Source: Chloroflexota bacterium (GTDB taxonomy: Bacteria > Chloroflexota > Anaerolineae > Anaerolineales > UBA4823). Taken from it: a DNA stretch of 64,000 bases. Every line of letters begins with the position of its first letter. Positions within the stretch are counted from its first letter, which is position 1. The notes under the pieces are model-generated. The model saw nothing but the letters and a program-made list of their open reading frames with translations, had not been told where the DNA came from and made no database searches. A program made the position numbers and the translations under genes. Shown here piece by piece: positions 18,606 to 27,007 of the stretch. The stretch covers positions 31,514 through 95,513 of the forward strand of contig JAKOUW010000168.1 in assembly GCA_029782365.1 (NCBI GenBank), in the 5' to 3' direction.

Positions 18606-19931
18606 CTATGAATTGGTGATGCTTGCCTCAAAAGGGGCCAAAGCCGCAGGCATGGCCACAGGCTGGTTGCCCGGCAGGCGCATGGCCTTGACCACAAGGT
18701 CGGCCAGGGCGGTAACTGTCACACCCATCTCATAGGCCTCGCTCAAGTCGCCGATCTGCAGGCGGCAGTTTTCACAGGCCGCCACCACCACGCTTGCTTG
18801 CGAGCGGCGAATTTGATCGACCTTGGGCTTGCCGGCCTGCATGCGGATGTCGTAAGCCTCCGGCACAGCCACCAGGCCGGCCCCGCCGCCGCAGCACAGG
18901 GCTTCGTCGCGGTTGGGGGTCAGTTCGCGGAAATTGGTGGTCACTGCTTTCAATACGGTGCGCGGTTCTTCAATCACCCCGCCTTTGCGGGCCATGTTGC
19001 ACGAATCGTGGTAGGTGATGGCCTCGGGATTGGCGTTGGGATCAAGCTTCAGGCGCCCCTGTTCCACGTACTCGGCCATCAGCTCGACGATCGAGCGCAC
19101 ACGGAACTTGAACGCCTCGCCGAACCAGTTGGGCGCCGACCAGCGCATGGCGAAGTAGGCATGGCCGCATTCGGAAATGATGATCTCTTCCACGCCCAGC
19201 TCAGTCGCTTCATCCACAATGCGCTTGGCAATTGCCTTGGCGCGGCTGGCGTCACCCAAAAACACGCCGTAGTTGGCGGCTTCGAAAATGCTCAACGTCC
19301 AGTCCTCACCCACTGTTTCGAAGATGGCCGCGGCGGGCAAAATGGTGTGAGCGCCGGCCAGGGCCACGTACAGCTTTTTGGCGCCTTTTTTCTGCAGGGG
19401 GATGCGGGCGTTCGGGTTGCCTGTCAGCGCCTGCAGTTCTGTTTCCATATCAATAATGCTCTCGCGGAAGAAGTCAAGATAAATGGAGGGATCTTTGCCT
19501 TTTTCGATGGCGGCGTCGGCCAGCATCTCCAGCACTTCGGGCGCCTGCCCGGCGGCGGTCGCCATGGCGCGCACGGCGCTCATCAACAGCGGGGTGTCCA
19601 CGCCCATTGGGCAGTTGGTGGTGCAGCGGTAGCACAAAGTGCAAGTCTGGAAGGCCACGTGGGCCAGGTGTGCCAGGCTCTCTTCGGTCAGTTTCTCGGC
19701 GCCAGTCCAGGCTGGGAAGAGACGCGCGAGGAAATCATGCTCGGCGCGGTAAACTTTGCGCAGTTCTTCAGCCTTGGCGACCGGGGTGTACTCGGTTTTC
19801 GTCTCGGCCAGGAAGTAGTGGCATGATTCGGCGCAGATGCCGCAGCGGGCGCAGACTTCGATGGCGGCCAGCAGAGGCTGGGTGAGCTGTTTTTCCAGGA
19901 CGGCAAGGGCGGTTTCGACAGTATGTGTCAT
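18606..19931 (-). CDS. HdrD/DsrK-like (Fe-S)-binding oxidoreductase subunit
   Basis: The 441-residue protein starts at an ATG after TGAGG, 8 nt past the stop of the membrane subunit gene. Two [4Fe-4S] ferredoxin motifs lie near the N-terminus (CARCGICAESC and CTLCYRCTTNCP). The C-terminal half carries the cysteine-rich CCG region of heterodisulfide-reductase-type proteins, with HDSCN, LCCGGGAG and CENC. HdrD, DsrK and TmcB of this family pass electrons to or from disulfide or persulfide substrates, with a b-type cytochrome partner. The preceding gene encodes such a membrane partner, and TusA and DsrE2 lie upstream, pointing to a membrane enzyme acting on protein-bound sulfur. A longer frame upstream only overlaps the membrane gene. 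Confidence 0.9.
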   Translation of the reverse strand: MTHTVETALAVLEKQLTQPLLAAIEVCARCGICAESCHYFLAETKTEYTPVAKAEELRKVYRAEHDFLARLFPAWTGAEKLTEESLAHLAHVAFQTCTLCYRCTTNCPMGVDTPLLMSAVRAMATAAGQAPEVLEMLADAAIEKGKDPSIYLDFFRESIIDMETELQALTGNPNARIPLQKKGAKKLYVALAGAHTILPAAAIFETVGEDWTLSIFEAANYGVFLGDASRAKAIAKRIVDEATELGVEEIIISECGHAYFAMRWSAPNWFGEAFKFRVRSIVELMAEYVEQGRLKLDPNANPEAITYHDSCNMARKGGVIEEPRTVLKAVTTNFRELTPNRDEALCCGGGAGLVAVPEAYDIRMQAGKPKVDQIRRSQASVVVAACENCRLQIGDLSEAYEMGVTVTALADLVVKAMRLPGNQPVAMPAALAPFEASITNS

Positions 19932-19939
19932 GGTGAACC

Positions 19940-20581
19940 TCACGAGGGGCGGATTTGCTGGCTGTGGGGCAGCACGGCGCGCCTGCCAAAATACGCGCCG
20001 AAGAACAGGCGCGAGTAGGCAAAATAGATGCAGTGGCGGATCTTGCCCAACGGGGCATACACCAAGGTCACGATGCCCAGGATGTAGAACCACGGGTATG
20101 CCGCCGGGATGACCAGCCAGGCAGCCGCGGCGGCCATAAACAGGCTGACCAGCAGCACGGCGAAATAGTCATCTGGGGCGCTGACAACTTTTAGGGTGCG
20201 CTCGACAAAGCGGAAGACGAACCCCGCCAGGCCAAACAGGGCGCCAAGGCCGCAGCACACCGCCAGCGCCGCCAGCAGGTTGGGCGGCAGCGCAGGAATC
20301 CACGGGCTGGCGATTAACAGAGCCAGGGTGAGGAAAATACCCAGGTGGAAGGCCACGCCGCGCAGGTAAGCAGCGGCATGCAGACGGGTGCTTTCCTTGG
20401 CCCAGGGCGCCATACCCAGGGTGTAAGCATACAAAATGCCGAGGCTGGGCTGGCCCTTGGTCAGCGAACGGTCTTTGGGGCGCGATAGGCTGTTGAAGAC
20501 GCGCAGGCGCCGGGCAAAAGCCGCCGCGCTGAACACCAGCGCAGCCAGCGTCAGGATCTGAAATACCAGGACTGGGTTCAT
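19940..20581 (-). CDS. Membrane subunit, DsrM/HdrE-like (nitrate reductase gamma-type)
   Basis: This 213-residue integral membrane protein has about five hydrophobic spans separated by short Arg-rich loops. Its size and topology fit the cytochrome b-type subunits (NarI, DsrM, HdrE, TmcC) that pair with HdrD-like Fe-S proteins. His residues suitable as haem ligands are seen in RLHAAAYLRGVAFH and in KIRHCIYF, but the exact ligand set was not aligned. The gene lies 16 nt after tusA and 8 nt before the HdrD-like gene, so all three are co-transcribed. The expected role is to link quinone in the membrane to cytoplasmic disulfide or persulfide chemistry. Confidence 0.78.
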   Translation of the reverse strand: MNPVLVFQILTLAALVFSAAAFARRLRVFNSLSRPKDRSLTKGQPSLGILYAYTLGMAPWAKESTRLHAAAYLRGVAFHLGIFLTLALLIASPWIPALPPNLLAALAVCCGLGALFGLAGFVFRFVERTLKVVSAPDDYFAVLLVSLFMAAAAAWLVIPAAYPWFYILGIVTLVYAPLGKIRHCIYFAYSRLFFGAYFGRRAVLPHSQQIRPS

Positions 20582-20597
20582 ACGGATAACCAGTGGA

Positions 20598-20837
20598 CTA
20601 TTTCAGGCGGCGGACGACGAAGCGGAACTGTTTATCCAGCTTCTCAATGGAAACCAGCTCATTGCCGGTGGTGCGGCACCAAGCCGGGATATCGGCCATC
20701 ACGCCGGGGTCGGTGGCAAAAGCTTCGACAGTCTGCCCGACTTCCACTTCCTTGATGAACTTGGCAATTTTGACGACAGGCATCGGGCAAAGCAGGCCCT
20801 TCAGGTCAACGGACTTGACGATGATATTGGTAGTCAT
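20598..20837 (-). CDS. TusA/SirA-family sulfur carrier protein
   Basis: The protein is 79 residues, the usual length of TusA. It carries the hallmark LKGLLCPMPVVK, whose CPxP Cys accepts and passes on persulfide sulfur. The second half (VEAFATDPG, IPAWCRTTG) matches the family fold, with an extra Cys in IPAWC. The ATG is preceded by ACAGGAGATAACC. The gene sits between dsrE2 and the membrane subunit gene, the neighbourhood seen in dissimilatory and sulfur-trafficking clusters, which argues for sulfur delivery to the HdrD-like enzyme rather than tRNA thiolation. Confidence 0.92.
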   Translation of the reverse strand: MTTNIIVKSVDLKGLLCPMPVVKIAKFIKEVEVGQTVEAFATDPGVMADIPAWCRTTGNELVSIEKLDKQFRFVVRRLK

Positions 20838-20876
20838 GGTTATCTCCTGTAAACTTTTGAATTTTTTGGATAAGCG

Positions 20877-21410
20877 CTAAATAAACAGCGTGAATTTGCT
20901 TTCGCGGGCTTCTTCGAGGAAAGTGGCCACGCCGACAGGCGGGGTGACATTCTCGCGGAAATTCTTGGGATCGAACTCCATTACATCCATGCTCATCTGG
21001 CAGGGCATCATCTTGACGCCCAGATCCACGGCGATGTCGTACAGCTCGGGCAGCGAGGCGACGCCTTTTTGCTTCATCATCAGCTTGAACATCCAGCGGC
21101 CCATGCCGCCCATGTTCAGCCGACTGGGACCGATGGCGTTTAAGCCGCCGCGGTTCATCACACCGAGCATGCGCCCGAACAGGCCCTTGCCGGTGATCAC
21201 GCCTTCTTGAGTAATGGCCTTGAGGCCCCAAAAGGTGAAGAACATGGTCACCTCCATGCCCGAGGCGGCCGCCCCAGTGGCGATGATGAACGCCGCCATG
21301 ACTTTGTCCATGTCGCCCGAGAAGATGACCATGGAGAGCTTATTTTTGGTCGCCTGCTCGTTGGCTTCCACGCGCATGTCGCTGGTGAGAGGGAGGTCTG
21401 CAATTACCAT
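20877..21410 (-). CDS. DsrE2-like sulfurtransferase (DsrE/DsrF family)
   Basis: The protein is 177 residues with an ATG after AAAGGAAAAATCT. The sequence begins KLSMVIFSGDMDKVMAAFII and continues AAASGMEVTMFFTFWGL, typical of the DsrE2/DrsE-like group. A Cys in KMMPCQMSMDVM is the expected persulfide site. Proteins of this group exchange sulfane sulfur with TusA, and tusA is the next gene 39 nt downstream. The moderately hydrophobic central helices fit the membrane-associated DsrE2 type. It is the second gene of the operon, after an ArsR regulator. Confidence 0.88.
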   Translation of the reverse strand: MVIADLPLTSDMRVEANEQATKNKLSMVIFSGDMDKVMAAFIIATGAAASGMEVTMFFTFWGLKAITQEGVITGKGLFGRMLGVMNRGGLNAIGPSRLNMGGMGRWMFKLMMKQKGVASLPELYDIAVDLGVKMMPCQMSMDVMEFDPKNFRENVTPPVGVATFLEEARESKFTLFI

Positions 21411-21446
21411 AGATTTTTCCTTTCCATTTGAATGAATGAGTGGAGG

Positions 21447-21782
21447 TTATTCTTCAAGCGCGCCGATCAGAGCGGCGCGATGTGATAGATGGTCGCGCAG
21501 CACAGCGCGCAGCAGATCGAGGGCTTCGATCAGGCGGGCGTCGGCCAGGCTGTATTCGACCGACATTCCCTGCCGGGCGGCAGCCACCATACCGCGCTCA
21601 CGCAGCACTTTCAAATGGCGCGAAACCAGCGGCTGGCTGAGGGCTAGGTATTCGGTCAGTTCGGTGACGGTGTGAGGTCGCTCGGAGAGGGCGTAGAGGA
21701 TCAGGATGCGCTTGGGATCGGCCAGACCGGCACAGATTTCTGCGTGCAGGTGATTGACTTCTTCTTCCAGGGTATGGATCAT
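21447..21782 (-). CDS. ArsR-family transcriptional regulator
   Basis: This 111-residue winged-helix protein has the ArsR core: LADPKRILILYAL, TVTELTEYLALSQPLVSRHL and VLRERGMVAAARQG. No metal-binding ELCVCDL motif is present; a single Cys lies at the N-terminal helix (EICAGLADP), so a redox or persulfide signal is possible, as for BigR/SqrR relatives that however use two Cys. The ATG at 21782 follows GGAG; a TTG 15 nt upstream is less likely. It heads the sulfur operon and probably represses it from the palindromes at 21820-21839. Confidence 0.9.
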   Translation of the reverse strand: MIHTLEEEVNHLHAEICAGLADPKRILILYALSERPHTVTELTEYLALSQPLVSRHLKVLRERGMVAAARQGMSVEYSLADARLIEALDLLRAVLRDHLSHRAALIGALEE

Positions 21783-21819
21783 ACGTTTGCTCTCCAAAAG
21801 CGGGAATTTTCAATGAAGC

Positions 21820-21915
21820 ATATACGGATAAGCGTATATCGTTATTGTGATTATAGTCACAATTAAACCAAATGATAGTGATCAAATTCACAAATGTCAC
21901 ATGACAAATGTCATA
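21820..21915. promoter_or_regulatory. Palindrome-rich control region: putative ArsR operator and CRP/FNR-like site
   Basis: Several inverted repeats are packed between the divergent arsR and phosphorylase genes. ATATACG (21820-21826) mirrors CGTATAT (21833-21839) over 6 nt, a size suited to an ArsR dimer. ATTGTGA (21844-21850) mirrors TCACAAT (21857-21863) over 6 nt, matching the CRP-type TGTGA-N6-TCACA. A weaker GTGA-N6-TCAC lies at 21878-21891. ATGAC (21901-21905) mirrors GTCAT (21910-21914). Assignment to regulators is inference. Confidence 0.65.
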
Positions 21916-21970
21916 TAGCAAACAGACGCAAGTCTTCGCTGGCATGTCAATCCATGATAAGATGCTCTGC

Positions 21971-22729
21971 ATGACCTACCCTCTGTTCGAACACGAATTC
22001 GAGAGCGAAGCCAAGATTGAGCCAAAGCGAGTCATCCGCCCGCGCGATATGCCTGCCGCCTGCGTGGTGAGCTTCTTTCGAGAGGTGATCGATAAAGTCG
22101 TCGAGCAAAAGCAGGCGCGCCTGCTGGTTCCTAACCGTTGGGAAGACGGCCCGCACCCCATCTACGAGATCGAGCACCTCGGTCAGCGCCTGGCCTTCTA
22201 CCACCCGGGCGTCGGCGCGCCGCTGGCCGCCGCCCTGCTCGAAGAAGCAATAGCATTCGGCTGCCGCAAATATGTGGCGGTAGGCGGTGCTGGCGTACTC
22301 GAGAAGGGTATTGAAGTCGGCCGGCTGATCCTGGTGACAGCCGCCGTGCGCGATGAGGGCACTTCACACCATTATCTGCCCCCTGCCCGAGAGGTGCCTG
22401 CCGACCCAGCCGCGGTGCAGACGCTCGAAAGCCTGCTGCTGCGCAAAGGTCTGCCGTATCTCAAGGCCAAAACCTGGACCACCGATGCACCCTATCGCGA
22501 AACGCCGGCCTTGGTCGCTGCCCGCCGGGCTGAGGGCTGTTTGGCCGTTGAAATGGAGTCGGCGGCCATGCTGGCGGTGGCGCAGTACCGCGGTGTGCCG
22601 CTCGGCCAGGTATTGTACGCTGGTGATGACCTGAGCGGCGAGGCCTGGGATGCACGCGGCTGGCAGACGCGTCACGAGATCCGCGAGAGTCTGTTCTGGC
22701 TGGCCGCCGAAGCCGCCCTCAGCCTCTAA
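21971..22729 (+). CDS. Purine/uridine phosphorylase family nucleoside phosphorylase
   Basis: The protein is about 252 residues from the ATG at 21971 (MTYPLFEHEF); ATGs at 21944 and 21908 are in frame but none has a clear binding site. It has the PNP/UDP family pattern: GVGAPLAAALLEEAI, the glycine-rich KYVAVGGAGVL, and VEMESAAMLAVAQYRG, where the Glu residues contact the nucleoside ribose. The enzyme should split nucleosides with phosphate to a base and ribose 1-phosphate in the cytoplasm; the exact base is not decided by what I can see. It is transcribed away from the sulfur operon and converges on the RCK genes. Confidence 0.9.
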   Translation: MTYPLFEHEFESEAKIEPKRVIRPRDMPAACVVSFFREVIDKVVEQKQARLLVPNRWEDGPHPIYEIEHLGQRLAFYHPGVGAPLAAALLEEAIAFGCRKYVAVGGAGVLEKGIEVGRLILVTAAVRDEGTSHHYLPPAREVPADPAAVQTLESLLLRKGLPYLKAKTWTTDAPYRETPALVAARRAEGCLAVEMESAAMLAVAQYRGVPLGQVLYAGDDLSGEAWDARGWQTRHEIRESLFWLAAEAALSL

Positions 22730-22754
22730 CCAGAGCCAGCCCGGCGAACAGGCT

Positions 22755-23444
22755 CTACTGGTCTGGAGTGGGCGGCTGGCCGAACAATTCCATCAACTGC
22801 TCGGCGCCTTCCGGGTCCGTGATGGTCAGCACCTCATCGCCCACATCAAAGGTGGTGATGCCGCGCGGCACGATCATCTTCCCCTGGCGGACAATCCCCG
22901 CGATCACGCACTGTTCCGGCAGGCGCAGGTCTTTGATCGCCACACCGGCGGCTGGCGCGCCTGGCGGCACCACCAGTTCGACGAGGGAATATTGGCCGCG
23001 GCGCAGTTTGAGCAGCGTCATCATGTCGCCCAAAGACATCTCCTCGCCGATCAGGTGCGCCAGCACCGCCGATTCATTCAAAGCCACATCGACGTGCATC
23101 TGTACATTGAACAGCCAGGCATGTCGCGGGTTATTGATCCGCCCGATGGTGCGCGGCACCTGGAATAATGTGCGCGCCAGGTAACACAGCACCAGGTTGT
23201 CAGTATCGTTCGATGTGCACGCCACCAGCACCTGCGTATCACGGATGCCGGCATCTTCGAGGGCATTGAGCTCCAGGGCGTTGGCCTCGTAGATCACCTC
23301 GGTGGGCAAATCCAGGTGCAGCTGCGCCAGAATCTCACTGCGGTGTTCCATGATGCGCACCTTGTGGTTTTGTTCGATCAGCAGCGCAGCCAATTGCGCG
23401 CCGGTTGGTTCACCGCCCGCGATCAGGATCTTCATGGTTTTCAT
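22755..23444 (-). CDS. TrkA-type RCK protein (second of a pair)
   Basis: The protein is 229 residues: an N-terminal Rossmann RCK domain (ILIAGGEPTGAQLAALL, then acidic and VLVACTSNDTDNLV stretches) and a C-terminal TrkA_C domain from about 145. The dinucleotide loop reads GGEPTG instead of the usual GxGxxG, so nucleotide binding may be altered. Its ATG overlaps the stop of the upstream RCK gene (ATGA), which implies translational coupling and a heteromeric ring. These proteins gate potassium transporters in response to nucleotides. The permease gene is first in the same operon. Confidence 0.9.
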   Translation of the reverse strand: MKTMKILIAGGEPTGAQLAALLIEQNHKVRIMEHRSEILAQLHLDLPTEVIYEANALELNALEDAGIRDTQVLVACTSNDTDNLVLCYLARTLFQVPRTIGRINNPRHAWLFNVQMHVDVALNESAVLAHLIGEEMSLGDMMTLLKLRRGQYSLVELVVPPGAPAAGVAIKDLRLPEQCVIAGIVRQGKMIVPRGITTFDVGDEVLTITDPEGAEQLMELFGQPPTPDQ

Positions 23445-24106
23445 ACCCCTGTCCCCGACAGTGCGCCCAGACGGCGCTGAAGGTCTTCAACTTCTTTGAC
23501 CGGCACGCTCAGGTAGAGCAAATCGCCGCCTTCCACCGGCGCAGTTTCGCTAAAGGCCAGCGGCTGCCCGCCCCGGCTCCACGATAAAACTCTGGCAGCG
23601 GAGTTACCGTGCAGCTCGGCCAGTGATTTGCCGTGCCAATCTGTGGGTACGATGACTTTAAACACCGCCAGGTCGGCGCTGGCATCGATAAGAACATTCT
23701 GCAGGGGGCCATCCGCCAGGATTTCCAGGATGCGCTGCACCCGCCAATTGGCAGAGCCGACCACTGGGATGCCAAAGGCATCCTGGATCGGCTGTAAGCG
23801 CGGGTCGTAATTGCGCGCCACTACCCGCTCCACATGATATTGCGAGCGGGCGATGTGCGCCACGAGGGCATTCAATGTGTCGGAGCGGGTGACGGCAGCC
23901 AGGGCGTGTGCGTGTTCCACATCCGCCCGCTGCAGAACGCCGCGGTTCAGTGCGTCGCCCTCGATCATGCGCCCGCGAAAATCGATCGGCAGGTTCTGGA
24001 AAGCCTGGGCGCTTTGGTCGATCACCGCCACAGCATGCCCTCGCCGATACATCTGGTCCGCCAGGGCCGATCCGATCCGGCCGCAGCCGACGATAACAAC
24101 ATTCAT
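23441..24106 (-). CDS. TrkA-type RCK protein with intact nucleotide loop
   Basis: This 221-residue RCK protein starts at the ATG at 24106, where TAGGAGAATCACA supplies the binding site; a start 24 nt upstream would overlap the permease stop. The N-terminal Rossmann domain has VVIVGCGRIGSALA followed by VAVID with the acidic ribose-binding residue, and a TrkA_C domain occupies the last 80 residues. Unlike its partner, it keeps the standard GxGxxG. It begins 10 nt after the KimA-like permease gene and overlaps the next RCK gene by 4 nt, so the three probably form one potassium-uptake unit. Confidence 0.92.
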   Translation of the reverse strand: MNVVIVGCGRIGSALADQMYRRGHAVAVIDQSAQAFQNLPIDFRGRMIEGDALNRGVLQRADVEHAHALAAVTRSDTLNALVAHIARSQYHVERVVARNYDPRLQPIQDAFGIPVVGSANWRVQRILEILADGPLQNVLIDASADLAVFKVIVPTDWHGKSLAELHGNSAARVLSWSRGGQPLAFSETAPVEGGDLLYLSVPVKEVEDLQRRLGALSGTGV

Positions 24107-24116
24107 TGTGATTCTC

Positions 24117-26066
24117 CTATCGTTCGACATGGTAGGGTACGTCGGTGATCACCACCCCAGGCTGGAACAACAGCGCAAAGCGCAGCCAGGTGGCTGTCTG
24201 GTCGTGCAGCAAATTATGCCACCAGCGGCGCGGCACAAATTGGGGCACGACAATCGTGATCAGCTCGTTGGGCTGGCGCATGCGGGTTATTTCCTCAATA
24301 TACCCCAGGAGCGGTTCGATCAACAAGCGGTACGGCGAATCTAGAATGACCAGCCGCACTCCCTCGCCCCAAATATCCCATTTGCGGCGGATAGCCGCCG
24401 CCTCATCCGGGTTAATAGAGATATACACCGCCGTGACATCCTTGGAGAGGATGCGCGCGTATTCCAGGGCAGCCAGGGTTCCCTCGTGCACTCCGCTGAC
24501 CGGCACGATCACGCGGTGGCGCCGAATAAATCCCCGGCCTGTCTCGCGGTTCAGCGAAAGACTGTCGGCCAGCTCCCGGTAGTGCCGATGAATGAAAAAA
24601 AATACGGCTACAATGCCCGGCAGAAGTAGAATGATGATCCAGGCGCCGCCGGCAAATTTGGTCACGGCGAAGACAATCGTCACCACCAGGGTGACCACCG
24701 CCCCCAGGCCGTTCACCAACATCTTGTGACGCCAGCCCGGATCGTAGCGTAAAGACGAGCCGCGCTCTTGCACTTCGTCTCCTGCTTTCAGGCGGCCGAT
24801 CTTCAGCCAGCGCCGGGCCATGCCCGCCTGCGATAAGGTGAACGAGAGGAATACGCCAACCGCCCACAGTGGGATAAGGGCTGTCACGCTCGCTCGGAAA
24901 ATAATCACCAGGGCTGAGGCGATGATGCCCAGTGCGGCGATGCCGCGGGAAAATACCAACCGGCTGCCGCGGAAGGCCAGCTGGCGAGGCATGAAGCTGT
25001 CGTTCGCCAGGATGGCCGAAAGCCGCGGGAAATCGGCAAACGCCGTGTTGATCGCCAGCACCAGGATGATGGTCGTGCCGGCGATCGTGCTCAGGTAGAA
25101 GAAACCGCGGCCGCCGAAAGCCGTGCGCGCCAACTGCGAGATGACCGTCTCGGTCTCTGAAGGCACAGCGCCGATCACGCCCAGCAAATAAGTGATTCCC
25201 AAAAACAGCGTGCCCAGGATAGCCGACATCCAGATCATGGTCACCCCGGCGTTGTGGCTGCGCGGCTCTTTGAATGCCATCACCCCATTGGAGATGCACT
25301 CCACACCCGTCAAAGCAGTGGTGCCGCTGGCAAAAGCCCTCAAAACCAGGAACAGCGTGACCGGCTGGATTGCCTGGACCAGGTTCAAGGCAGGCGGATC
25401 GACCACCACACCGAGGGTACCGCTAAAATAGCGCACGAATCCGACAACCACCAGCAAGAAATTGGTGGCCAGGAAAAAGTAAGTCGGAATGGCAAAAGCG
25501 AACCCCGATTCCTTTACGCCGCGCAGGTTGGCGACCATAATCAGAATGATCAGGCCGACCGCCAGGGGAACACGGTAAGGGATCAGGGATGGATATGCCG
25601 AGACGAGCTGCGCTGCCCCAGAAGACACCGCCACAGCCGCCAGCAGCACATAATCGATGAGCAGCGCAGCTGCCGAGGTCAGCGCAGCGACATCCCCCAG
25701 GTTGTCACGCGCCACGATATATGCCCCGCCGCCGCCAGGATAAGCATGCACTGTTTGTTGATAAGAAATTGTAACGACCGCCAACAGCAGTGTGACCGCC
25801 ATGGCAATCGGAAAGGCATAGGCGAAACCGGCTGTGCCGGCCGCGGCCAGGATCACCATGGTTTCCTCGGGGGCATATGCCACGGAGGAGAGCGCATCGC
25901 CGGCAAACACCGCCAGCCCAACAGCTTTGCCGATTGTCTGGTGCGGAGCATCGGCAGTCGGCAGCGGGCGACCTATCAGCCAGGTTTGCCAGGATCGACG
26001 CGGCTTTTCGCCAGTCTTACGGTGCAAGACCGTCGAACCGCTTTCTTCTTCATTTTCCGACGTCAT
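24117..26066 (-). CDS. APC-superfamily permease, KimA-like potassium transporter
   Basis: The 649-residue protein has about 12 membrane spans (about 45-495) and a soluble C-terminal domain of about 140 residues resembling a universal-stress fold (VIVPVSGVHEGTLAALEYAR). The N-terminal GRPLPT...GKAVGLAVFAGDALSSVAYAPEE is characteristic of the KimA/YdaO group of high-affinity potassium importers. General amino-acid permeases share the fold, but the two RCK genes directly downstream favour potassium. KimA of Bacillus is inhibited by c-di-AMP; whether this one is cannot be told. It is the first gene of the operon. Confidence 0.85.
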   Translation of the reverse strand: MTSENEEESGSTVLHRKTGEKPRRSWQTWLIGRPLPTADAPHQTIGKAVGLAVFAGDALSSVAYAPEETMVILAAAGTAGFAYAFPIAMAVTLLLAVVTISYQQTVHAYPGGGGAYIVARDNLGDVAALTSAAALLIDYVLLAAVAVSSGAAQLVSAYPSLIPYRVPLAVGLIILIMVANLRGVKESGFAFAIPTYFFLATNFLLVVVGFVRYFSGTLGVVVDPPALNLVQAIQPVTLFLVLRAFASGTTALTGVECISNGVMAFKEPRSHNAGVTMIWMSAILGTLFLGITYLLGVIGAVPSETETVISQLARTAFGGRGFFYLSTIAGTTIILVLAINTAFADFPRLSAILANDSFMPRQLAFRGSRLVFSRGIAALGIIASALVIIFRASVTALIPLWAVGVFLSFTLSQAGMARRWLKIGRLKAGDEVQERGSSLRYDPGWRHKMLVNGLGAVVTLVVTIVFAVTKFAGGAWIIILLLPGIVAVFFFIHRHYRELADSLSLNRETGRGFIRRHRVIVPVSGVHEGTLAALEYARILSKDVTAVYISINPDEAAAIRRKWDIWGEGVRLVILDSPYRLLIEPLLGYIEEITRMRQPNELITIVVPQFVPRRWWHNLLHDQTATWLRFALLFQPGVVITDVPYHVER

Positions 26067-26091
26067 TTTCTAATTATACTTTAACAGAACT

Positions 26092-26925
26092 TCACATAGG
26101 CGCAGGCGGCGCGATCTTGCGTGGCGACATCCGGCGCTGGATTTCATCGGCGCCCATTTCAATCGTCTTATCCGTCATATCGATGATCTGAAATCCCCCA
26201 CGCCGGAAGATCCTCTTCGCCTGGCGCAGCTCATCTTCCACTGCTTCAGGGTCCACGTAAGCGGACGAGCCTGTCACGCCGAGGTGGGTCTGGCGCTGTA
26301 GGCGGAAAGTCAGGAGCTGACTGTAGTCAATCGTCAGGCCAAAGACACGCTGTGGATCCAGCTCAAATAAAGACTCAGGCACCGGCAGTTGGGGCACCAG
26401 CGGATAATTGGCCACCCTCCAGCCCAAAACAGCCAGGTACAGGCTGAGCGGCGTCTTGCCGACTCGCGAAACACCCACCAACATTACATCCGCTTCAGGC
26501 CAGCCAGCCGGGTTTTTGCCATCATCCTGCGCCATGGTGTAATCAATTGCCGCCACCCGCTCGAAATATTGGCTGTGCAGTTGGCGGTACATCCCAGGGC
26601 GGCCGAGCGGCTGCTGGCCCAATACCGGCGTCAGCCAGTCAAACAGCGGGCCGGTCAGGTCCACGGCCCGTACGCCCCGGCTGTACGCCTCGTGCATCAG
26701 CAAATCCCGTAGGGGCTTTTCCACCAGGGTATGCACCACCAGCCCACCCTGCGCCTGCGCCAGCGTCAGCGTCTCCAGAACCTGCTCGGCCTGACGCACA
26801 GAACCCACTGTGGTCACATTGACCTGAGCCTCGGGGTACTGAGCCAAAACGGTATTGACCAGGTGCTCCCCACTGCTGCCAACTCCTCCGGAGACAATGA
26901 AAATAACCGGCGATTGGGCTGCCAT
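26092..26925 (-). CDS. PSRP-type kinase/pyrophosphorylase (regulator of PPDK or PEP synthetase)
   Basis: The protein is 277 residues with an ATG after AGGAGGTG. It has the DUF299 pattern: IFIVSGGVGSSGEHLVNTVL at the N-terminus, the P-loop GVSRVGKTPLSLYLA, and LGWRVANYPLVP. The family adds and removes the regulatory phosphate of pyruvate phosphate dikinase (or PEP synthetase), using ADP for inactivation and phosphate for reactivation. No such dikinase gene is in the window. The SRVGKT loop is intact, so it should be active. It lies upstream of the potassium operon in the same direction, with 25 nt between. Confidence 0.9.
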   Translation of the reverse strand: MAAQSPVIFIVSGGVGSSGEHLVNTVLAQYPEAQVNVTTVGSVRQAEQVLETLTLAQAQGGLVVHTLVEKPLRDLLMHEAYSRGVRAVDLTGPLFDWLTPVLGQQPLGRPGMYRQLHSQYFERVAAIDYTMAQDDGKNPAGWPEADVMLVGVSRVGKTPLSLYLAVLGWRVANYPLVPQLPVPESLFELDPQRVFGLTIDYSQLLTFRLQRQTHLGVTGSSAYVDPEAVEDELRQAKRIFRRGGFQIIDMTDKTIEMGADEIQRRMSPRKIAPPAPM

Positions 26926-27007
26926 TCACACCTCCTGGGCTGGTGTTCCAGCTCTTTTTTATTGTACCCCCCTAACGGTCGGCGTTCAATCCCTTCTGGC
27001 AGCCGTT

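Noticed and set aside
18798..19826. Rightward frame of 342 codons
   Set aside because: It is antisense to the HdrD-like gene; the Cys motifs prove the minus strand is coding.
19932..20093. N-terminal extension of the HdrD-like protein to 20093
   Set aside because: It would run through most of the end of the membrane subunit gene, and the ATG at 19931 has a good ribosome binding site.
26939..26960. Small hairpin GCTGG/CCAGC followed by T-run on the plus strand
   Set aside because: No rightward gene ends here; it lies in the leader of the leftward PSRP-type gene, and a 5-bp stem is weak evidence.
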